From the NCBI RefSeq assembly GCF_000143965.1, contig NC_014365.1:3591732-3655731 (forward strand): 64,000 nucleotides of DNA, written 5' to 3'. Source of the stretch: Desulfarculus baarsii DSM 2075 (GTDB taxonomy: Bacteria > Desulfobacterota > Desulfarculia > Desulfarculales > Desulfarculaceae). Both the position numbers and the translations under genes were made by a program. Positions 42,559-51,785 of the stretch are shown piece by piece (within the stretch, counting starts at the first letter, position 1; every line of letters begins with the position of its first letter). The notes below the pieces were generated by a model. The model saw only the letters and a program-made list of their open reading frames with translations. It did not search any database and had not been told where the DNA came from.

Positions 42559-43155
42559 ATGGCCCTTTCCGGCGACGCCCTCACCGGGCTGGAGGCCGTC
42601 AAAGCCTATCTGGCCAAGACCTCCGACGACGACGACACCCTCTTGGAGGGGCTCATCGAGGCGGTGAGCGCCCAATTCAACAGCTTCACCGGGCGCAAAC
42701 TGCGCGCGCGCGATTATCACTACGACCCCACATCGCCGGCCCACGATCCGGCCGCCGCCGTGCTGGCCGGCTCGGGCTATGCCGAGCTAATTTTGCCGCA
42801 ATATCCGGTTGTTGGCATCAGCGAGCTGTGGCTGGACAACGCGTTGCTCGCGCCTTCGGCCTATGCCGTCGACGCGGCCGCCGGCGTGCTGCGCCGCCTG
42901 AGCGGCGTCTTCGGCCGGGGCGTGGCCAACGTGCGCCTGGCCTACCGCGCCGGCCTGGAAGTGGTTCCGGCCGACCTGAGCCAGGCCGCCGTGGAGCAAA
43001 CCGTGGTGCGCTATCAACAGTCCTACGCCGGCCAGGGCCGCCTGGGCCTGCTGGCCCGCACATTGGCCGACGGCTCGGTCTCCTACCGCGACGGCGAACT
43101 GCTGCCTCAGGCGCGGGCCGTGCTGGAACGCTACAAATCGCGGGGGTTGCTATGA
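42559..43155 (+). CDS. Head-tail connector protein (gp6-like)
   Basis: 198 residues from an ATG with CGGGAGCC upstream. ALTGLEAVKAYLAKTSDDDDTLLEGLIEAVSAQFNSFTGRKL in pattern (core DDDTLLEGLIEAVSAQ) is the typical helical start of phage connector proteins of the HK97 gp6/SPP1 gp15 type. It should seat under the portal. The stop overlaps the next ATG by 4 bp. Confidence 0.82.
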   Translation: MALSGDALTGLEAVKAYLAKTSDDDDTLLEGLIEAVSAQFNSFTGRKLRARDYHYDPTSPAHDPAAAVLAGSGYAELILPQYPVVGISELWLDNALLAPSAYAVDAAAGVLRRLSGVFGRGVANVRLAYRAGLEVVPADLSQAAVEQTVVRYQQSYAGQGRLGLLARTLADGSVSYRDGELLPQARAVLERYKSRGLL

Positions 43156-43595
43156 TTCGCGTCGAAGTGAGCGTGCTCGACGACTCGGCCATCCGCGAGC
43201 TGCCCCGGCAGCTGAATCTGGCCTCGCGGGACACATTGGAGCAAATACTCGAACAAGCCGCGCGGACCGCCGGCCGCAACCTGACCCCCGGCGGTTCGGG
43301 GCCCAACAGCCGTAGTGGGGCCCTGCGACGTTCGCTGGATTGGCGAATCTACAAGGACGGCGATGGCTATCGCGGCCAGTTTTATTCCACCTCGCCATAC
43401 GCCGCCGTGCACGAACACGGCGCGGTCATCCAGGCCAAGCGCGCGGAATACCTTAAATTCCGCATACAGGGCCAGTGGGTGCAAAAACGCAGCGTGCGCA
43501 TTCCGGCCCGGCCTTTCATGGCGCCTGCATTCGAGCGATCACTTGAATATGTCGAGGATCTGCTCTGGCGCAACCTGGAAAGGCGCGCCAAATGA
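43152..43595 (+). CDS. HK97 gp10-like neck protein
   Basis: 147 residues from ATG 43152. Features of the gp10 family: an N-terminal helix pair, RSGALRRSLDWRIYKDG, FYSTSPYAAVHEHGAVI and IPARPFMAPAFERS at the end. It joins the head to the tail and overlaps both neighbours by 4 bp. Confidence 0.84.
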   Translation: MIRVEVSVLDDSAIRELPRQLNLASRDTLEQILEQAARTAGRNLTPGGSGPNSRSGALRRSLDWRIYKDGDGYRGQFYSTSPYAAVHEHGAVIQAKRAEYLKFRIQGQWVQKRSVRIPARPFMAPAFERSLEYVEDLLWRNLERRAK

Positions 43596-44020
43596 CCAGA
43601 AGCGCCATCATCACTGACATCGTGGCCTGTCTGCGGGCCATGGGCCCGGCTCACGGTCACTCCTTGGCCGCCCGCCAAGTGCTGCGCGGCATCCACCTGG
43701 CCAGCGAACTGAGCGAAAAACCGGCCCTGTGCCTGTTCAACGAAAAAGTGCAAACAGCCGATAGCACTAGCCAAAGCGCCGAACGCACCCTGGTGTTGCG
43801 CCTGTGGGGGGCGATCAACGCCAAGGGCGGCGACTATGGCCAGCTCGACGCCCTGGCCGCCTCATGCCTGCTGGCCTTGACCGATCCGACGCTGAACCCT
43901 CACGCCGCGCGCACCAGCCTGGGCGACATCGAGTTCTACGAAGGCGGTGCTGGCGACCCCCTGGGCCTTTTCGACATGGAGCTGCGGGTCTGCTACGAAA
44001 CCCCGCTAGCCATACTTTAA
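43592..44020 (+). CDS. Tail terminator/completion-like protein
   Basis: 142 residues from ATG 43592. Between gp10-like and tail-tube genes, phages encode the tail terminator, and the sequence fits the size and alpha-beta character (RTLVLRLWGAINAKGGDYGQLDAL). Sequence signature is weak, so assignment is largely positional. Confidence 0.65.
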   Translation: MTRSAIITDIVACLRAMGPAHGHSLAARQVLRGIHLASELSEKPALCLFNEKVQTADSTSQSAERTLVLRLWGAINAKGGDYGQLDALAASCLLALTDPTLNPHAARTSLGDIEFYEGGAGDPLGLFDMELRVCYETPLAIL

Positions 44021-44049
44021 AGTAAACACTTCAATATGTGAGGCAAACA

Positions 44050-45069
44050 ATGAGCACCGGCAGAGAAATCAAGGCCGCATTCAAAAAAGCCGCCACCTGG
44101 GGCACGGCCGTGGCCTGCGCCCAGGCCGACGCCATCCTGATCACCAGCGAGAGCATAACGCGCAAGCGTGAGCAATTGCTGGATGATTCGGCCGGTCAGG
44201 CCTACATCGCCGCCGCCGACCAGGGCCTGATCACCTGCGGCGGCGAGCTACAGGCCTATCTGCGCTATCAGGGCCTGGAGGCGCTCTTGGCCATGGTCAT
44301 GGGCCAGGCCGAGCCTCCCAGCCCCGCCGACGGCGACCTGTACGACCACAACCTGAGCCCGGCCGCCAACGTCGACGGCCTTTTCGGCACGTTGGCCATG
44401 CACAAGGGCGTTTCGGTCCACGAGTTCCCCGCGGTCAAGGTCGAAGGCTTCACCATCAGCGGCAAGGCCGGACAACCTTTGAGCATAAACTTTAATGTGC
44501 TCTGCGACGACCGCCGGATCAACACCACCGACGGCGTCAACAACAACGCCGCCTTCAGCGCCATCGGCGCGCCGCCGGCCGCCGGCCGCGTGCTCTTTCG
44601 CCAGGGGCGCTTCCTGCTCAACGACCGCGACGCCGAGGCCCTGGGCCCCGCCGACGAGATCAGGCCCAGCGGCTTCAGCCTTTCCTTCAAACGCAACCTG
44701 GCCGGCGATCACCTGGCCGGCGGCGGCGACGCCATCGCCGAGCCCATCGCCACCGGTTTTCCCGAGTTGAGCCTGGAGCTGGAGTTTCCCGTCTACACCA
44801 GCGACGTTTTTCTGCGCGACCTGGGCGCCGACACGCGCAAGAAAATGACCATCTCTTTCAGCGGAGCGGGCGGCCAGGCCATGACTTTCATCATGCCCCA
44901 CGTCGCCCTGACCAACGCCGAGGCCAGCATCAACGGCGCTGGCAAGATCACCCACCCCATCGCGGCCACGTTGCTGGCCCCGGCCAGCGCGCCGGCCGGC
45001 ATGAGCGGCCTGGGCGGGCCGTTGCACGTCGTCATCACCAACGACCGCGCCAGCGGCGCTTTGGCCTGA
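44050..45069 (+). CDS. Major tail tube protein
   Basis: 339 residues from ATG 44050, with GTGAGGC upstream. It begins with a start found in phage tail-tube proteins (REIKAAFKKAATWGTAVACAQADAI in pattern, core KKAATWGTA), and is beta-rich afterwards with a central VEGFTISGKAGQPLSINF. It is the last cassette gene; the tape-measure and baseplate genes normally following are absent. Confidence 0.78.
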   Translation: MSTGREIKAAFKKAATWGTAVACAQADAILITSESITRKREQLLDDSAGQAYIAAADQGLITCGGELQAYLRYQGLEALLAMVMGQAEPPSPADGDLYDHNLSPAANVDGLFGTLAMHKGVSVHEFPAVKVEGFTISGKAGQPLSINFNVLCDDRRINTTDGVNNNAAFSAIGAPPAAGRVLFRQGRFLLNDRDAEALGPADEIRPSGFSLSFKRNLAGDHLAGGGDAIAEPIATGFPELSLELEFPVYTSDVFLRDLGADTRKKMTISFSGAGGQAMTFIMPHVALTNAEASINGAGKITHPIAATLLAPASAPAGMSGLGGPLHVVITNDRASGALA

Positions 45070-45093
45070 GCCACGGCCAGGCCACCAAAGATC

Positions 45094-45126
45094 AACCCCG
45101 GAGGGGCGCTGGGCCTCTCCGGGGTT
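45094..45126. terminator. Hairpin closing the phage cassette
   Basis: AACCCCGGAG/CTCCGGGGTT, 10 perfect base pairs with a 13-base loop; no T tract. It lies between convergent genes and may serve both. Confidence 0.6.
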
Positions 45127-45153
45127 GAAGCGTTTGCTCGAAGTACGCGCGGT

Positions 45154-46404
45154 TCAGCGAACCTGGGCCAACTGCGGCAGGCTGAAGGCGGCGCGCAACA
45201 TCTGGGCGGCCACCTGGCGGGGATTGGTGTAGCGCACCTTACCGTGGACGGCCAGGGTGGCGATGGCGTAGGTGCGGCCGGTGAGTTGGTCGCGGCCATA
45301 GCCGGCGAACCATTGATAAAGCTCGGTGCGATCGGGCCCGCGGATAGTGCCGGTCTTGCCGCCCAGGTCCAGCCGGCGCAGCACCTTGTCGCGGCGGCTG
45401 TTGCCAAACTCGCGCCGCGCCGTGCCGCAGGTGACGGTGGCGTGCAGCAGGTCTTCCATATCGTTGCAGGTCTTGGGGCTGAGCACCGGCGGGCCGATGT
45501 CGGGCTGGCCGACGTAGAGCAGATCGCCTCTGGCGTCGGTGACCCTTTGCACCACGTAGGGCTGGGGCATGCGGCCGCCGTTGACAAAGGTGCTGACCAT
45601 CAGCGCCGCGTGCAGGGCGCTGGTGGTGGTTTCGCGGTTGTAGCCCGAGGCCAGCTCGGCCACGGCGAAGGAGTCCTTGGGATTCAGGTTGAACAGGTGG
45701 CTGGGCTCGACGGGCAGTTCGAAGTCGAGCTGCTGCTCGAAGCCCAAGGCCTGGGCGTAGCGCGTGAGCAAACCGTGGCCCAGGCGAAAGACGCCCAAAC
45801 GCCCGAAGACGGGGTTGTTGCTCTGGGCGAAGCTGTAGGACAGGGTGATCTGGTGGGCCCACTTGCGCAGCTTTTGCGCCACCTGATTGCGGTAGAGCGT
45901 GTGAGCGTGGCCCGAGTAGCTGACCTTGCTGTTGGGGGCCAGCGGCGTCTCCTCCAGGGTGGCGGCGGCGGTGACCAGCTTGAACAGCGAGGCGGCCGGC
46001 GGCTCGGCGTCGATGGCCTGGGAGGGATCGAGCCGGCCGGCCTCGCTGCCGGCCAGCACCAGCACGCGGCCGGTGTGGGCGTCGACCATGGCCACGGCCG
46101 TGCGGCGGCTCTTTTGCTTGGCCAGCATCTTTTCGGCCTGGGCCTGCATGCGGCGGTCGATGGTCGACTGCACGCGGATCAAGCCGTGGCGCGGATGATT
46201 GACGTAGACATGACCCACGCTGATCATGGCGGCGGCCTTGTTTTTCAAAAGCGGGGCCAGGTCGCTCTTGCCCAGGGTCGGCGCGGGGCGCGCCGCCACG
46301 GCCTCGACGGACTCGGCCCCGGCGGGCTGGAGCGTGGTCGGCGCGACCAACAACGCGGCCGCCAGGCAGACGGCCGTCAACGCTTTCGCCAGTGTCGCTT
46401 TCAA
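45154..46404 (-). CDS. Penicillin-binding transpeptidase domain protein
   Basis: 416 residues from a TTG start placed by GGAG 6 bp upstream; the first codon is 3 bp after the serS stop. It has a signal peptide (AVCLAAALLVAPTTLQPAGA). The three active-site motifs are present: SLFK (PPAASLFKLVTAA), SNN (AQSNNPVFG) and KTG (GGKTGTIRG). It is monofunctional, without a glycosyltransferase domain, and smaller than PBP2/FtsI. It likely crosslinks or trims peptidoglycan in the periplasm. Confidence 0.85.
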   Translation of the reverse strand: MKATLAKALTAVCLAAALLVAPTTLQPAGAESVEAVAARPAPTLGKSDLAPLLKNKAAAMISVGHVYVNHPRHGLIRVQSTIDRRMQAQAEKMLAKQKSRRTAVAMVDAHTGRVLVLAGSEAGRLDPSQAIDAEPPAASLFKLVTAAATLEETPLAPNSKVSYSGHAHTLYRNQVAQKLRKWAHQITLSYSFAQSNNPVFGRLGVFRLGHGLLTRYAQALGFEQQLDFELPVEPSHLFNLNPKDSFAVAELASGYNRETTTSALHAALMVSTFVNGGRMPQPYVVQRVTDARGDLLYVGQPDIGPPVLSPKTCNDMEDLLHATVTCGTARREFGNSRRDKVLRRLDLGGKTGTIRGPDRTELYQWFAGYGRDQLTGRTYAIATLAVHGKVRYTNPRQVAAQMLRAAFSLPQLAQVR

Positions 46405-46407
46405 TGT

Positions 46408-47688
46408 CTACTCCGCGGCTTTGATGGTTTGCTGTCCGCCCATGTAGGGCAAAAGCGCCTCGGGAATCTTCACCGAGCCGTCAGCCTGCTGATAATTTTC
46501 CAGGATAGCCACCAGCGCCCGGCCCACCGCCAGGCCCGATCCATTGAGCGTGTGGGCCAGGGTGGTCCCTTTGCGGCCCTTGTCCTTGAAGCGAATGCCC
46601 GCCCGCCGAGCCTGGAAGGCCTCGCAGTTGCTGCACGAACTGATCTCGCGGTAGCGGTTTTGGCCGGGCAGCCAGACCTCCAGGTCGTAGGTCTTGGCCG
46701 CCGAAAAGCCCAGATCGCCGGTGCAAAGGACGATCTTGCGATAGGGCAGGCCCAAAAGGCGCAAAATCGCCTCGGCGTGGCCGGTCAGCACCTCCAGGTT
46801 TTCGTAGCTGTCCTCGGGCCGGCAGATGCGCACCAACTCCACTTTGTCGAACTGATGCAGGCGGATCAAGCCGCGCACGTCTTTGCCGTGGCTGCCGGCC
46901 TCGGCCCGGAAGCAGGGCGTGTAGGCCGTGTAGCACAAGGGCAGCTTGTCGCCGTCGAGAACCTCGTCCATGTGCAGGTTGGTCAGAGGCACCTCGGCGG
47001 TGGGGATCAACCAATAGTCCGCGCCCTCCACCTTGAAGGAGTCCTCGGCGAACTTGGGCAACTGGCCGGTGCCGGTCAGCGCCCGGGTGTTGACCATCAG
47101 CGGCGGCAAAATCTCGGTGTAACCGTGGGCGGTCGTGTGGGTGTCTAGCATCAGGCCGATCAGCGCCCGCTCCAGACGCGCGCCGGCCCCCTTCATCACC
47201 GCGAAACGCGATCCGGCCATGCGCACGGCCCGCTCGAAGTCGATGATGTCCAGGTTCACGCCGATGTCCCAGTGGTTGAGCGGCTCGAAATCAAAAACAG
47301 GCGGCTGGCCCCAGACCGAGACGACGGGGTTGTCCTCCTCGCCCTTGCCCACGGGCGTGCTCTGGTGGGGCAGGTTGGGGATGGTCAGCATCAACTGGCC
47401 CAGCTCCTGCTCGACCTGGGCCAACTCGGCCTCCAGATCCTTGATGCGCGCGCCCACGTCTTTCATTTGTTCGAAAAGGCCGGAGGCGTCCTCGCCGGCC
47501 TTTTTCAGGCGCGCCACCTGGGCGCTGACGTCGTTGCGCGTCGAGCGCAGGCTCTCCAGCTCGGGCAGAACCTGGCGACGGCGCTCGTCGAGGCGGCCAT
47601 AGGTCTCCAGGTCGACCTTGCCGTTGCGCTGGGCAATGGATCTTTGCACCAAGTCGAAATTTTCGCGGACGAATTTGAGATCCAGCAC
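46408..47688 (-). CDS. serS: Seryl-tRNA synthetase
   Basis: 426 residues from GTG 47688, with AAGGAG 8 bp upstream; the longer frame to 47772 crosses the promoter. The N-terminal long coiled-coil tRNA-binding arm is visible ([14 protein letters not shown] through ELGQLML). Class II motifs follow: motif 2 [21 protein letters not shown] and motif 3 [16 protein letters not shown] (in parts), with TAEVPLTNL binding serine. It charges tRNA-Ser. Confidence 0.96.
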   Translation of the reverse strand: MLDLKFVRENFDLVQRSIAQRNGKVDLETYGRLDERRRQVLPELESLRSTRNDVSAQVARLKKAGEDASGLFEQMKDVGARIKDLEAELAQVEQELGQLMLTIPNLPHQSTPVGKGEEDNPVVSVWGQPPVFDFEPLNHWDIGVNLDIIDFERAVRMAGSRFAVMKGAGARLERALIGLMLDTHTTAHGYTEILPPLMVNTRALTGTGQLPKFAEDSFKVEGADYWLIPTAEVPLTNLHMDEVLDGDKLPLCYTAYTPCFRAEAGSHGKDVRGLIRLHQFDKVELVRICRPEDSYENLEVLTGHAEAILRLLGLPYRKIVLCTGDLGFSAAKTYDLEVWLPGQNRYREISSCSNCEAFQARRAGIRFKDKGRKGTTLAHTLNGSGLAVGRALVAILENYQQADGSVKIPEALLPYMGGQQTIKAAE

Positions 47689-47762
47689 CGGCCGGCTCCT
47701 TGTTGGCTGCGGGGGCCGCCACGCCTCGACCAAAAGAAGGCGCGGGCTTGGCCTTTGCGCAG

Positions 47763-47791
47763 AGCGTAGCATAATCGAGAATGCGTGTCAA
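47763..47791 (-). promoter_or_regulatory. Sigma-70 promoter of serS
   Basis: Minus-strand TTGACA (47791-47786), 17-bp spacer, TACGCT (47768-47763), about 75 bp upstream of the serS start. Confidence 0.75.
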
Positions 47792-47905
47792 ACCGCCCAG
47801 TTGGCTTGGGCAATGATTTTTTTGGGCGGGCCAGGTGGTTTCGGTCCGAACCAAGTCAGGCTTTACTACAAACTACCGCCCTTGTCCACCGTCGGCGGCC
47901 CAAAA

Positions 47906-49981
47906 TCAGCGCCGTCCGCCGGAGGCCTTTTTGGGCTCCTTGACCCAGACGGTGGTGCGATTGCGACCGGCGGCCTTGGATTGATACATGGCCAGATCGG
48001 CCCGGCGGATGACTTCCTCAATGGAGGGTTCGTCACCGGGATTGAAGCTGGCCACGCCCAGGCTGATAGTGAGCTTTATTTGTTTTTCGTTATATATAAC
48101 AGTAAGTTCTCCGACCTTTCGCCGGATCTTCTCGGCCAGCTTGAAGGCCTGATCCTGCTGGCAACGGGGCAAGAGCACGGCGAACTCCTCGCCGCCGATG
48201 CGCGCGCAGGTGTCGCTGGAGCGGATGTTTTCGACGATCACCCTGGCCAGGGCCCGCAGCACCTCGTCACCGGCCTGGTGGCCGTGGGTGTCGTTGACGT
48301 TCTTGAAATGATCGGCGTCGAGCAGGAGCATCGACAAAGGGTAGTGCAGGTAACGGGCCACGCGCAGCTCGTGCTCGAGGGTGTCGACGAAGTGGCGGCG
48401 CGTGAACAGGCCCGTCAGGCCGTCGGTAGAGGCCATGTGGCTCAGGCGCAACGAATTGACCGCCACGCCCAGTTGCTCGTCGGCGATGGCCAGAATACGC
48501 GTGTCGTCGGCCGAGAATTCCGGCGCGCCGTTTTCGCGGCCCAGGCCCCACAGGCCCACGATCTTGCGGCGCGAATGGATCGCCCGCAACACCGTGGGGC
48601 CATAGTAGCCGGGCAGCGGCATGCCCACCAGCGATTTCAACCTGCCGTGATCGCTGGATAACTGGTCCATGGCCTTTTCCAGGCCCTCGGGGTTGACGCC
48701 CCTGATCACCCGCCAGCTCTTGACCATCGCCTCGCTGAGGTTCAGACGGCTGATCATGCGCAGGCGGCGGGTTTCCTCGTCGAGCAGATAGATGAAGCCA
48801 TAGGTGGCCCCCAACTCGTCGGCCACCACCCGCAGCATGGCCTCGGCCATCTCGTCTGGCCCGGCGGAGCCGTTGAGCACCCTGGTCAGTTGGCCCAGGA
48901 CGGTCAGCTCGCGCAGGCGGCGCTCCAACTCGGCGGCCTTGCCTTCCAGGGCACGGAACAGTTTGAAATTGTTGATCAACGCGCCGACCATGGCCGCGGC
49001 CGTCTCCAGCAGGGCCAACTCGCCCTCGCTCATCACCTCGCCGGAAAGCCCGGCGTGATCGACGGCGATGACGCCCAGCATCTCTTGGTCGGCGTAGAGC
49101 GGGGCCAGGGCCACCTCACCGCCGCGCAACATGGCGCGGGCCGCCGGCGGAAAAAAAGTGTTGTGCTCGGGCGAGACGGGCAAGGCCCGGCCCAGGGCGA
49201 AAAGCTCGTATTCGGGGGTCTGGCCGTCGAGCGCCGGCGGTTGATCGGCAAGGGCCCGCCGCAGGCGCGTGGCGTCGCCGCCGGGCCAACTCAGGGCCCG
49301 CAACATCAGCCGGCCGTCGTGCTCCAGGATGAAAAGCATGGCCCGCTCGAAGGGCAGGCGCTGGCACAAAAAGTTGGTCACGCTCTCGAAAAGCTCGTGT
49401 TCGTCGGCGTAATCGGCCACCTGGAACTTGGCGGCGAAACTCAACAGCGGCCCCAGGTGGCTGGCGGCGTCCACGCCCCATTGGCCCAGCCCACAGATGT
49501 CGGGGCCGTTTTCGAGCAGGCGCTGGGCCAGGGGCAGGGCGGCGGCCAGGGCCGCGGCCAGGTTGCGGCGCGGCAGCAGCAGATGGGTGAAGCTCTGGCC
49601 CACGTTCAGGGCCTGGGTCAGGCTCACCTCGGCGCGGGGCTCCAACACCACCGCCCGGCCCAGGGCCAGCAAGCCGGCCAACTCGCGGCGCTGTTGCTGG
49701 CCCGGCTCGTCGAGCAGCAACAAGCCGCCGCCCCGGGCCAGAAACTCCTCCAACCCGGCGCGGTCGGCCCGCAGGCGCGCCAAGCGCAGGCCCGCCGCCT
49801 CCGCCGCCCGGTGCAGCCCGGCCGAAAGCCTGGGCCGGGCGCTCCACACATGCAGCACGTCTTTTTGGCTCAACCGCCACTCCAGCGGACCGGCCGTCGC
49901 CTGGCCCGTCGCACGCGTGGCCGGGCCGGCCACGGGCGCGCTTTTTCGTGCATGATACGCAAAAATGGTATCATAAATCAT
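47906..49981 (-). CDS. GAF-domain diguanylate cyclase
   Basis: 691 residues from ATG 49981, with GGAG 4 bp upstream. The first 170 or so residues have no recognised domain. Two GAF-like regions follow, around 190-350 (FERAMLFILEHDGRLML) and 390-520 (GATYGFIYLLDEET). The C-terminal GGDEF domain carries DGLTGLFTRRHF, LDADHFKNVNDTHGHQAGDEVL and an active GGEEF. RSSD lies five residues before GGEEF and forms an inhibitory I-site, so product feedback is likely. It makes cyclic di-GMP from GTP. It is divergent from the kinase operon. Confidence 0.9.
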   Translation of the reverse strand: MIYDTIFAYHARKSAPVAGPATRATGQATAGPLEWRLSQKDVLHVWSARPRLSAGLHRAAEAAGLRLARLRADRAGLEEFLARGGGLLLLDEPGQQQRRELAGLLALGRAVVLEPRAEVSLTQALNVGQSFTHLLLPRRNLAAALAAALPLAQRLLENGPDICGLGQWGVDAASHLGPLLSFAAKFQVADYADEHELFESVTNFLCQRLPFERAMLFILEHDGRLMLRALSWPGGDATRLRRALADQPPALDGQTPEYELFALGRALPVSPEHNTFFPPAARAMLRGGEVALAPLYADQEMLGVIAVDHAGLSGEVMSEGELALLETAAAMVGALINNFKLFRALEGKAAELERRLRELTVLGQLTRVLNGSAGPDEMAEAMLRVVADELGATYGFIYLLDEETRRLRMISRLNLSEAMVKSWRVIRGVNPEGLEKAMDQLSSDHGRLKSLVGMPLPGYYGPTVLRAIHSRRKIVGLWGLGRENGAPEFSADDTRILAIADEQLGVAVNSLRLSHMASTDGLTGLFTRRHFVDTLEHELRVARYLHYPLSMLLLDADHFKNVNDTHGHQAGDEVLRALARVIVENIRSSDTCARIGGEEFAVLLPRCQQDQAFKLAEKIRRKVGELTVIYNEKQIKLTISLGVASFNPGDEPSIEEVIRRADLAMYQSKAAGRNRTTVWVKEPKKASGGRR
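49952..49974. promoter_or_regulatory. Inverted repeat between the divergent cyclase and kinase genes
   Basis: ATGATAC and GTATCAT are perfect 7-bp arms with a 9-base A-rich spacer. The site lies over the first codons of the cyclase gene as called, and about 30 bp before the kinase start, where both promoters should be. It may bind a regulator of both directions, or the cyclase start may be further inside. Confidence 0.45.
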
Positions 49982-50003
49982 CTTACTCCGCGTCGATGTG
50001 CTA

Positions 50004-51785
50004 ATGGCGCGATTTATCAGCTGGCGGCTCGACTTGGCCGCCGGGCGGCGACCGCGAGGCTCCTTGGCCGATCAACTGGACAACAAAACCCGCGAGGAAC
50101 TGCTGGTCCTGGCCCGCGAACAGCAGGCCGCCCTGGCCACCTACAAGGAAACCCTGGCCCGCATTTATCAGGAGTTCGACGCCAAGATCGAGGAGCTTTC
50201 GCTCATCCGCTGGGTCAGCGACGTGCTGCGCCAGGCCGAGGATCTGCGCGGTCTGGGCCTGGGCCTGGTGGAGGTGGTCATCAGCGAGCTGCCGGCCGAT
50301 TTCGCCTGCCTGCTGCTCACCGACCCCGAGATGACCCGCCTGGAGCCCCTGGCCGTTTTCGACCGCGCCGCCGAAAGCCCGTCGATCATCGAGGAGCCCA
50401 CGCCAGGCCAATGCCTGACCCTGGGCGAAGGGCCCCTGGGCGAGGCTGTCGGCGAGGGGCGCATCCTGCTGCTGTCCCCCACCGACCACTCGCCGCCGGC
50501 CGGCCAATGGCCCGAAATCCTGCCGCCGGGCGCGGCCTCGCTGATCGCCTTGCCGCTGATCGCCCGCCAGCAGATTCTGGGCGCGATCATCCTGTGCAGC
50601 CAGAGCCCCGGCGCCTTCAGCGAGGATCACGCCAGGGCCCTGACCATCCTCTGCGACCACGCCGCCGCCGCCCTGGCCAACGCCCGGCTCATCGATCAAC
50701 TGGGCGAGATCAACGAACGCCTCTTGGCCAGCGAACTGGAGGCCCACCAGGCCCGCGAGTATCTGCAACAAGTCCTCGACACCGCCTCCGATCTGATCAT
50801 CATCTCCGACGCCGAAGGCCGCGTCACCTACGCCAACCAGGCCGCCTCGTCGTTTGGCCTCCAGCGCCAGGCCCTGGTCGGCCGACCCCTGGCCCCGCTG
50901 TTTTTGGAGCGGGCCCGCGCCGCGGCCATGCTGGGCCTTGGCGCGCCGCTCAGCGAGGAACTGGAGCTGCAAGCCCCCGGCGGCCACGGCTTTTCGGTGC
51001 TGGTGAGCACCACGCCCCTGCCCGACACCGGCGAGGTGCTGGCCATCGTCCGCGACGTCACGCGGCGCAAGGCCCTGGAGCGCCAGCTCATGCACGCCGA
51101 AAAACTGGCCTCGGTGGGCATCCTGGCCGCCGGCGTGGCCCACGAGATCGGCAACCCCCTGGCGGCCATCGGCGGCTACGCCCAGTTGCTCGACAGCGAC
51201 GACACCACCCCGGCTGAACGCCGCGAGTTCGCCGGGGCCATCGCCGAGCAGACCGAGCGCATCAACCGCATCATCCGCGAGCTGCTGGATTATTCGCGGC
51301 CCAGCCAATACCTGGGCCAGCCCGTGGACGTCAATCAGGCCATCGAGGCCGTGCTGAACATGTTTTTCACCTCCAAGCGCCTCAGCCAGGACAACCTCTC
51401 CATCCAACGCGACCTGGCCCGCAACCTGCCCAAGGTCAGCCTGGACCGCGACCAGCTCCAGCAGGTCGTGCTCAACATGGTCATCAACGCCGCCCAGGCC
51501 ATGGCCGGCGGCGGTCAACTGACCATCAGCACCCGCGAGCAGGCCGGCTGGCTGCGCATGGAGTTCGCCGACACCGGCCCCGGCATCGGCCCCGACAAGC
51601 TGCCCCTGATCTTCGACCCCTTTTTCACCACCAAGCCGCCGGGCCAAGGCACGGGCCTGGGGCTCTCCATCTGTGATAGAATCATCAGCGCCGGCGGCGG
51701 CCGCATCGAGGTGGCCAGCGCCCTGGGCAAGGGAACCACCTTCACCGTGCTCCTGCCGCCGGCCCAGGCCGAGGACCAGGCATGA
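50004..51785 (+). CDS. GAF-PAS sensor histidine kinase
   Basis: 593 residues from ATG 50004 (GTG 49998 or TTG 50064, which has GAGG upstream, are alternatives). It is cytoplasmic, with no membrane segment. A short coiled coil is followed by GAF (about 65-235), PAS (about 250-355; DTASDLIIISDAEGRVTYAN), HisKA with AHEIGNPLAAIGGYAQLL and a complete HATPase (NMVINAAQAM, DTGPGIG, GTGLGLSICDRI). It autophosphorylates and probably phosphorylates the NtrC-type regulator at the end of this operon. Its stop overlaps the next ATG by 4 bp. Confidence 0.9.
   Translation: MARFISWRLDLAAGRRPRGSLADQLDNKTREELLVLAREQQAALATYKETLARIYQEFDAKIEELSLIRWVSDVLRQAEDLRGLGLGLVEVVISELPADFACLLLTDPEMTRLEPLAVFDRAAESPSIIEEPTPGQCLTLGEGPLGEAVGEGRILLLSPTDHSPPAGQWPEILPPGAASLIALPLIARQQILGAIILCSQSPGAFSEDHARALTILCDHAAAALANARLIDQLGEINERLLASELEAHQAREYLQQVLDTASDLIIISDAEGRVTYANQAASSFGLQRQALVGRPLAPLFLERARAAAMLGLGAPLSEELELQAPGGHGFSVLVSTTPLPDTGEVLAIVRDVTRRKALERQLMHAEKLASVGILAAGVAHEIGNPLAAIGGYAQLLDSDDTTPAERREFAGAIAEQTERINRIIRELLDYSRPSQYLGQPVDVNQAIEAVLNMFFTSKRLSQDNLSIQRDLARNLPKVSLDRDQLQQVVLNMVINAAQAMAGGGQLTISTREQAGWLRMEFADTGPGIGPDKLPLIFDPFFTTKPPGQGTGLGLSICDRIISAGGGRIEVASALGKGTTFTVLLPPAQAEDQA

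Larger units (their letters stand above)
36122..45069 (+). mobile_element. Compact phage head-neck-tail-tube cassette (prophage remnant or domesticated unit)
   Basis: Thirteen same-strand genes, many overlapping: Mor-type activator, two small coiled-coil/membrane proteins, an 78-residue protein, small and large terminase, portal, prohead protease, major capsid, head-tail connector, gp10-like neck protein, tail terminator and tail tube. No integrase, transposase, replication, tape-measure, baseplate, fibre or lysis gene is present. None of the retained genes is visibly broken. GC matches the host. No flanking direct repeat (att site) was found by eye. The cassette ends in a 10-bp terminator hairpin. 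Confidence 0.82.

Noticed and set aside
36122..45069. Attachment sites flanking the phage cassette
   Set aside because: The left and right edges were compared by eye and no convincing direct repeat was found; no tRNA target is adjacent.
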